A stretch of 64,000 bases of DNA from a virus, in the IMG/VR virus record IMGVR_UViG_3300042564_005059, positions 1 to 64,000 of that record; one strand, 5' to 3'. Position numbers and translations under genes: made by a program. Shown in pieces: positions 59,371 through 64,000 of this stretch (within the stretch, counting starts at the first letter, position 1; each line of letters begins with the position of its first letter). The notes under the pieces were generated by a model. That model was given only the letters and a program-made list of their open reading frames with translations, was not told where the DNA came from and made no database searches.

Positions 59371-59380
59371 ATATTTATGA
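59371..59380 (+). promoter_or_regulatory. ATATTTATGA variant of the recurrent motif upstream of 59396
   Basis: ATATTTATGA ends 15 bases before the ATG at 59396. Confidence 0.48.
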
Positions 59381-59395
59381 TAAAATACACGTTAA

Positions 59396-60250
59396 ATGAA
59401 ATTATTTTTCAAAAAAAATATCATAATAGAAAACTATAACCTTACCCCAGCATCAGAAAAACTTGATGAATTGGAAGAGGCTGCAAACGCATTGGGAGAT
59501 ACTATCACCAAAGATTTAAAAATCCCAAAAGAAGTTCTAGATAGTTTTCAATTGAAACCTTCACTTAACCCAGAATTCTGGGATAAAGAAGAATTAAGAA
59601 AAGATATCAGCGACCAGCTTATGCTTATAGCACAAGAATTTTTTGATGGATTAAAAAGCCCAGAAAATCTTGTAATTAAAGATGTAATATTCACTGGAAG
59701 TCTAGCCAACTATAATTGGTCTAAATACTCAGACGTTGACTTACATGTAATTGTAGATTTTGAAACCGTTGACACCGATGAAGAATTTATAAAACAACTA
59801 TTCGATTCATATAAAAACCTTTGGAACAACAACCATAACATAACTATCAAAGGGTATGACGTAGAATTGTATTTACAGGACATTAGAGAAACTCTTTCAG
59901 CTAACGCGGTATATTCTGTCAAAAGAAATAAATGGCTCCTTAAACCTGAAAAAGAGAAATTTAAACTAAATAGAAACATAATCAAAAAGAAAGCGTTAAC
60001 TTTTATCGATAAACTTAAAGATGTAAAAAAAGTATACGCGGAAGAAGAATATCAAAAAGCACTTGACAAATCACAAGAACTAAAAGATAAAATAAAAAAA
60101 TATCGTAAGAGTGGATTAGAAAGCGGTGGTGAGTTCTCACTAGAAAACCTAGTCTTTAAGGTACTTAGAAGAACACCATTTATGGAAGTCTTAAATGACA
60201 TAAACTCTAAGTCATACGACCAAATAATGTCGTTAAAAGAAAACATATAA
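59396..60250 (+). CDS. Nucleotidyltransferase-fold protein
   Basis: 284 aa. FTGSLANYNWSKYSDVDLHV (about residues 99-118) is a GSx(n)SDxDL active site of DNA polymerase-beta-type nucleotidyltransferases, and DVELYLQD supplies a third acidic residue. It transfers a nucleotide to an unknown target. The N-terminus KLFFKKNIIIENYNL has I-I-E at residues 9-11 and a basic lead-in, reminiscent of the leaders. It ends at a shared terminator. Confidence 0.75.
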   Translation: MKLFFKKNIIIENYNLTPASEKLDELEEAANALGDTITKDLKIPKEVLDSFQLKPSLNPEFWDKEELRKDISDQLMLIAQEFFDGLKSPENLVIKDVIFTGSLANYNWSKYSDVDLHVIVDFETVDTDEEFIKQLFDSYKNLWNNNHNITIKGYDVELYLQDIRETLSANAVYSVKRNKWLLKPEKEKFKLNRNIIKKKALTFIDKLKDVKKVYAEEEYQKALDKSQELKDKIKKYRKSGLESGGEFSLENLVFKVLRRTPFMEVLNDINSKSYDQIMSLKENI

Positions 60251-60278
60251 AAAAAAGGGACTCTAAGAGTCCCTTTGT
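60251..60278. terminator. Bidirectional intrinsic terminator
   Basis: AAAGGGACTC TAA GAGTCCCTTT hairpin between convergent nucleotidyltransferase and PcfJ-like genes. Confidence 0.9.
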
Positions 60279-60280
60279 TA

Positions 60281-61516
60281 TTAAAACGGTAATTCATTTC
60301 TTTCTATTTCTTGAAACACGGAATTAATACTTTGATTCTGTTTTTTTAAATATGATTCATATTCATTAAAATCATATTTATTGTTAAAGGCTTCAATGTA
60401 ATTTTTAACAGTATCATCTAACTCTTTTGGTGCGGAACAATTTCTTAACCCTCTAAGTTGACCATAAAATAGTTTTTTATTTTTTTCGTAAGAGTTCATA
60501 TAATCCACTCTATAATTAACTTCAAGTGTGTAACCGCTAACTTGATAAATCCCACAATTACCATTTGATACCGAATTACCATAACCAGCAACACAATGGT
60601 CTTGTCTATGTCCTTCCTCAATCAATTCATGGTTGGTTCTAAGTAAATTATATCCAGTGAAATTTTCAAAATCTTCAAATATCCTATGAGGTTTTAATTG
60701 AATTACTGGTTCGAATTCAAGCATTATTTTTCTTAATTCTTTAGCCCATGCATCGTGCTCAAGTTTAATTCTTTTTTCAGACCAAGAACAATTTACCTTT
60801 CTATCCAACTTAATCGCCATTTCAATAGTATCCCTAAATAAATGGTTTTTAAAATGTTCTATCTTTAAATTTTCAACGTTTATCAAAAATGGCCTAATTC
60901 GCTTCCAATCAAATTTTGTAATATAAGCATTACTATTATATATTTGACCTACTTGGTTATAATCTTCAGTTAAAACCTTTATAACTGATGTTGGTACTTT
61001 ATACATGTGTTTTAGGATTTTATCAGCGTTGAATAACTTATAAGTCATAACGCTTGACAATGAAATGTTATGACAAAATCTGTTCTCTTTTATGTTTCTA
61101 AGCCATGTAAACTTCTTGTTTAAGAAATCTAAAGCAAAACTAAAATGAGCACTAATATCAGTATACATTGCATGCTTAAGACTAGTACCAATTTTAAAAT
61201 ATAATTTTTTGTTTTTGTAGATTAATGATTTTATTTTAGTTTCTCTAGAATAAATCTTGTTTGTTTTGGTCATACTAAATCTTTTTCTAAAACAGCAAAT
61301 CTCAAAACTACCATCTGTTCTCTCAAAACAAACATCGCGTTCAATAGAACAATCTGGATTGCTGTTAAAAAATAACACACGAGCCTTATAAGGGTCTTTT
61401 TTATAAGCGTCTAACAACCAATCTAATTTTTGAGATTTAATTTCTCGAAACAAAGTGTATTGTTTCAATTCACCCTTTTCTTCCAGAACTTTTTCTTTGT
61501 TAATTTGTCTTCCCAT
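60281..61516 (-). CDS. PcfJ-like protein
   Basis: 411 aa. The C-terminal third has ELIEEGHRQDHCVAGYGNSV, GNCGIYQVSGYTLEVNYRVD and FYGQLRGLRNCSAPKELDD, the pattern of PcfJ-like proteins (HCVxxY then a strand and Q-R/L-G-x-x-N). PcfJ homologues are common on plasmids and phages and have no established activity. The N-terminal part is basic and helical. It is an isolated unit with a host-type promoter. Confidence 0.75.
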   Translation of the reverse strand: MGRQINKEKVLEEKGELKQYTLFREIKSQKLDWLLDAYKKDPYKARVLFFNSNPDCSIERDVCFERTDGSFEICCFRKRFSMTKTNKIYSRETKIKSLIYKNKKLYFKIGTSLKHAMYTDISAHFSFALDFLNKKFTWLRNIKENRFCHNISLSSVMTYKLFNADKILKHMYKVPTSVIKVLTEDYNQVGQIYNSNAYITKFDWKRIRPFLINVENLKIEHFKNHLFRDTIEMAIKLDRKVNCSWSEKRIKLEHDAWAKELRKIMLEFEPVIQLKPHRIFEDFENFTGYNLLRTNHELIEEGHRQDHCVAGYGNSVSNGNCGIYQVSGYTLEVNYRVDYMNSYEKNKKLFYGQLRGLRNCSAPKELDDTVKNYIEAFNNKYDFNEYESYLKKQNQSINSVFQEIERNELPF

Positions 61517-61542
61517 TATTTATGTTTTTAGTTATGTTTTGC

Positions 61543-61573
61543 AAATATACTAATTATTTTATTTTAATACAAA
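61543..61573 (-). promoter_or_regulatory. Bacteroidetes-type promoter
   Basis: Minus strand: TTTG (61573-61570), 19-base spacer, TATATTTG (61550-61543), upstream of the PcfJ-like gene. Confidence 0.7.
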
Positions 61574-61574
61574 T

Positions 61575-61607
61575 AAAAATGCTCACAAATTGTGAGCATT
61601 TATTTAT
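61575..61607 (-). terminator. Intrinsic terminator after 61608 gene
   Basis: AAATGCTCACAA/TTGTGAGCATTT hairpin, T-rich flanks on both strands; directly after the 61608 stop. Confidence 0.85.
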
Positions 61608-63788
61608 TTACATTCTATCTAAGATATAATCTTTATCATCTGGTATGTACTTGTCAATAATTGGTTCCATATAAGGATACAACTCTTTTTTGTATAAGAT
61701 ACTAACCATATCATATTTATCCAATTGTCTAAGTACAGAATCTGGTAAGTATTGAATTACCTTAGGAACTGATTTAATCAAATCAATAATATAATTCATT
61801 CCAATCTTATGATATAACTGACGAGCAAGTATTGGTTTACTATATATCATACTGTATATTCTATACTCACCCATAGCGTCAAGACGCTCCTCAGGTATAT
61901 AGTTTAAGGTTTTTGGGTTTTTCACTATAATGTCTTTTAAATCATAATCAGCTAGCATGTCTATTTTATCACCTAAGTATTTAAACAATGTTGGTTGTTG
62001 TATTAACAATTTTTCTAAATCGTAGCTACTAGTAATAAATCTTAACAATTCTGGTTTATAAACAAAAGCCTTACCTTTACCATCGTATAAAAGAGAAAAT
62101 CTAAGTTTTTTAAATTCCTCTTCAGTGTCTATTGTGATATATTTATCCCTAATTAAAAAAGGTAATATTTCAGTAAATTGTAATCTTTCTAACAATTCTT
62201 GTTTTCTTTCTTCTGGTAAAGAATCAAGTATCACTTTATAAAGTTTTGGGTTAACTTCTAACATATTAGCCAATTGCCAATCTTGTATTTCTTTAAAATT
62301 ATCTAACCTAACTAAGTATTTAGTTAAATCAGGGTTGGTGTTTATTAAGATTTGTATTTGATACTTTGAAAATTTATTTAAGTTTTCTTTAACTTCTGGG
62401 TTTTTAATAATACTAGGGTCAACAACTAACCCTAAAAATGCGTCATATTCATTAGAAAAATCATATCTGTTTGCATTTATTTTAGCCTCTGGTAATATTT
62501 TTTTAATTAGGGTAACTTCATCGTAGTCTAATAGTTTTTCATTAATACCACTATTCCAATTATCATTCGCCCCATTGTTGTGACCATTTATTCTTAACAT
62601 CATGTACTTTTTAAGAGCATCTGGTGTCATAAATTGATAAAAAACATCCTCAAGTACCTTGTTGCTATCAATCTTTAATTTTATAATACGATTTATTTGA
62701 GATGGTGATAACACTTCCTCATATAATTTTGTGTCGTAATATAAATTCACAAAATACCCAGCCTCAATAAGACTATCCATAGTTTCTTTTCTTAGACTCT
62801 TTAATTGCTCTAAGTTAAATGCCATTCTATTTGCTGCTAAATCTCTAATAAAATCACCAGAGGTAATAGGCGAACCGTTTATAACCAATTTTCCAGTATA
62901 TCTATCTATAAGTTCTTGTAAGTCATCAGCAATAAAATTATCTTTAAGCTTATCCAACAATTCAGAATACTGACGTTCGTCATCAGTAATCTCTCTATAT
63001 GGGAAATATTCTTCAAGCCCTTGTAAATTAGGTAACTGTTGCTCTATATCATACCAAGACATTGCGTCACGTTGACCACCACTTCTTTCACCAGTGTTGC
63101 TTCTATCAGCAATAGCATACGCATCACGACCACCATAATTCAATATAACCAACTTGTGCTCATCACCATTAACATTCTTTTGCAACACAAAATAAGGTGT
63201 GGCACCATAGCTAAGTCTATACGTGTTATAATAATTAGCATCAGCTTTGGTTATACACCAAGTTTCACCCATACCATATCTTACACATTTAGCCTTGGTA
63301 TCAGTGTTTAATATAAGGACTTCGTCATCCTCATACATTATATCCTCTTGATTAGGTTTGTATATCGTAGCACCAGTACTAACTTCCTCATCTGAAATCC
63401 AACGATTGTTGTTAACCAAATCGACTAGTGTTTTCTCTAAGTCTTTAAATGAAAATGGTCTTGCTGCGTCACCCATAGAAACTATGTTGTTTATATAAGC
63501 ATCTAAGTATTTTTTGGCTAAATCTTTGTTATCTGGAAAATCCTTGGTTTTTATCATTTCTTTCAATATTCCATCATACCATTTGTTAAATGTTTGCTCA
63601 AATTGTTCTTTGGTTTTATATTGCATGATGTCGCCGAAGAATGACCTAAACAAAAAAGCAATACCCAATTTGTTTATCATATCATCAGAAGAATCGTTAA
63701 ATCTTTTTGTTATGGGTTCAATAACCCTTTTGCCATAAAATTCAACAACCAACGATTCTCTAAGTAATTTTTTTATTATACTATTCAT
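61608..63788 (-). CDS. Leader (IIKKLLRE) protein, large, with WC-motif domain
   Basis: 726 aa from the ATG at 63788 (the longer frame overlaps the preceding gene). It starts MNSIIKKLLRESLVVEFYGK, with L-R-E at residues 9-11. Residues about 150-240 hold a WC-motif domain: TDTKAKCVRYGMGETWCITK (W177-C178), then YFVLQKNVNGDEHKLVILNY. The remaining 450 residues are helical with repeated leucine/aspartate-rich units (for example DNFKEIQDWQLANMLEVNPK), possibly a helical repeat scaffold. The size and tag make it the largest candidate internal protein of the window. Confidence 0.65.
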   Translation of the reverse strand: MNSIIKKLLRESLVVEFYGKRVIEPITKRFNDSSDDMINKLGIAFLFRSFFGDIMQYKTKEQFEQTFNKWYDGILKEMIKTKDFPDNKDLAKKYLDAYINNIVSMGDAARPFSFKDLEKTLVDLVNNNRWISDEEVSTGATIYKPNQEDIMYEDDEVLILNTDTKAKCVRYGMGETWCITKADANYYNTYRLSYGATPYFVLQKNVNGDEHKLVILNYGGRDAYAIADRSNTGERSGGQRDAMSWYDIEQQLPNLQGLEEYFPYREITDDERQYSELLDKLKDNFIADDLQELIDRYTGKLVINGSPITSGDFIRDLAANRMAFNLEQLKSLRKETMDSLIEAGYFVNLYYDTKLYEEVLSPSQINRIIKLKIDSNKVLEDVFYQFMTPDALKKYMMLRINGHNNGANDNWNSGINEKLLDYDEVTLIKKILPEAKINANRYDFSNEYDAFLGLVVDPSIIKNPEVKENLNKFSKYQIQILINTNPDLTKYLVRLDNFKEIQDWQLANMLEVNPKLYKVILDSLPEERKQELLERLQFTEILPFLIRDKYITIDTEEEFKKLRFSLLYDGKGKAFVYKPELLRFITSSYDLEKLLIQQPTLFKYLGDKIDMLADYDLKDIIVKNPKTLNYIPEERLDAMGEYRIYSMIYSKPILARQLYHKIGMNYIIDLIKSVPKVIQYLPDSVLRQLDKYDMVSILYKKELYPYMEPIIDKYIPDDKDYILDRM

Positions 63789-63790
63789 AA

Positions 63791-64000
63791 TTATACATTT
63801 CCAATTCCAAGCCATTTAGACTTTAATTTATCATTTATCCACTCATGACCACCACCAGTTATCTTAACCGCTCTATCAACTATCAACTGTCTAAAAGGTG
63901 CTTTACCTTCTTCTGACCAATAAGACTTATTGGTTTCTTTAAAAAATGGTTTAACTTCATTCTTATCAGCAACTCTACATGGGCCATTGCAAATTACATA
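63791..64000 (-). CDS. C-terminal end of a hypothetical protein (partial, start outside window)
   Basis: 69 residues visible, ending WLGIGNV and then a TAA at 63793-63791. Contains YVICNGPCRVADKNEVKPFF and TGGGHEWINDKLKSKW. It lies 2 bases ahead of, and co-directional with, the 726-aa leader protein. Family not recognised. Confidence 0.6.
   Translation of the reverse strand, partial: YVICNGPCRVADKNEVKPFFKETNKSYWSEEGKAPFRQLIVDRAVKITGGGHEWINDKLKSKWLGIGNV

Noticed and set aside
1-64000. tRNA genes, CRISPR arrays, integrase or attachment sites
   Set aside because: None could be recognised by reading; the gene content is that of a lytic phage. A tRNAscan or covariance search would settle the tRNA point.

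Overview
The window looks like part of the genome of a large, strictly lytic, T4-like myovirus infecting a Bacteroidetes (probably Flavobacteria-type) host. The T4-type evidence is a contiguous head block: large terminase, portal, prohead protease, acidic scaffold and a gp23-type major capsid protein. A gp5-type baseplate hub, a gp55-type late sigma factor, PhoH and a td-like thymidylate synthase with GIY-YIG homing endonucleases support this. The host inference rests on low GC, A-rich start-codon contexts without obvious Shine-Dalgarno sequences, and about ten promoters matching the Bacteroidetes pattern (TTTG or ATTG, 19-20 nt, then TAnnTTTG). No tRNA, CRISPR array, integrase or transposase was seen.

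Layout. (1) 1-7169, plus strand: a tightly packed sugar operon encoding several glycosyltransferases (one GT17), UDP-galactopyranose mutase, a methyltransferase, GDP-mannose dehydratase and GDP-fucose synthase. (2) 7192-17091, plus strand: PhoH, a HAD-like pseudoenzyme, two more glycosyltransferases, a gp55-like sigma factor, then virion and baseplate genes. (3) 17096-18198: an isolated zinc-ribbon gene whose transcript ends are complementary, closed by a terminator shared with the opposing operon. (4) 18198-20127, minus strand: two proteins with a KKLIKKLLRE-type leader around a secreted nuclease. (5) 20344-38480, minus strand: major capsid protein, scaffold, protease, core proteins, portal, terminase, and a run of modular proteins built of short domains also familiar from T4-like cyanophages. 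(6) 38520-46255, minus strand: fibre or decoration genes, a membrane-anchored protein, thyA with two homing endonucleases and thyA fragments, and small genes. (7) 46353-51719, plus strand: a ClpC-like unfoldase, an acetyltransferase-leader-metallopeptidase fusion and two further leader proteins. (8) 51708-64000, mixed strands: an ABC-GNAT protein split at a T9 run, a YkuK/DUF458 protein, WC-motif and PcfJ-like proteins, thioredoxin, a PD-(D/E)XK nuclease, an HNH-like protein, a nucleotidyltransferase and several unknown genes.

How the parts may work together. The strongest candidate for an undescribed system is a set of eight or more otherwise unrelated proteins sharing a short basic peptide ending in L/I-R-E, usually at the N-terminus but once internal and once C-terminal. 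The capsid protein has a T4-style L-T-E processing site and the phage encodes a gp21-like protease, whose T4 relative cuts after (L/I)-x-E. The peptides therefore look like capsid-targeting and cleavage tags for an internal, possibly injected, protein cargo. An 820-aa protein with several domains separated by similar L/I/V-x-E sites could be a processed polyprotein of the same cargo. Two apparent promoter classes (host-like, and a recurrent ATATTTATAA motif probably served by the gp55-like sigma) divide the genes roughly into early and late sets, and several leader proteins carry the second class. These functional links are inference from sequence.
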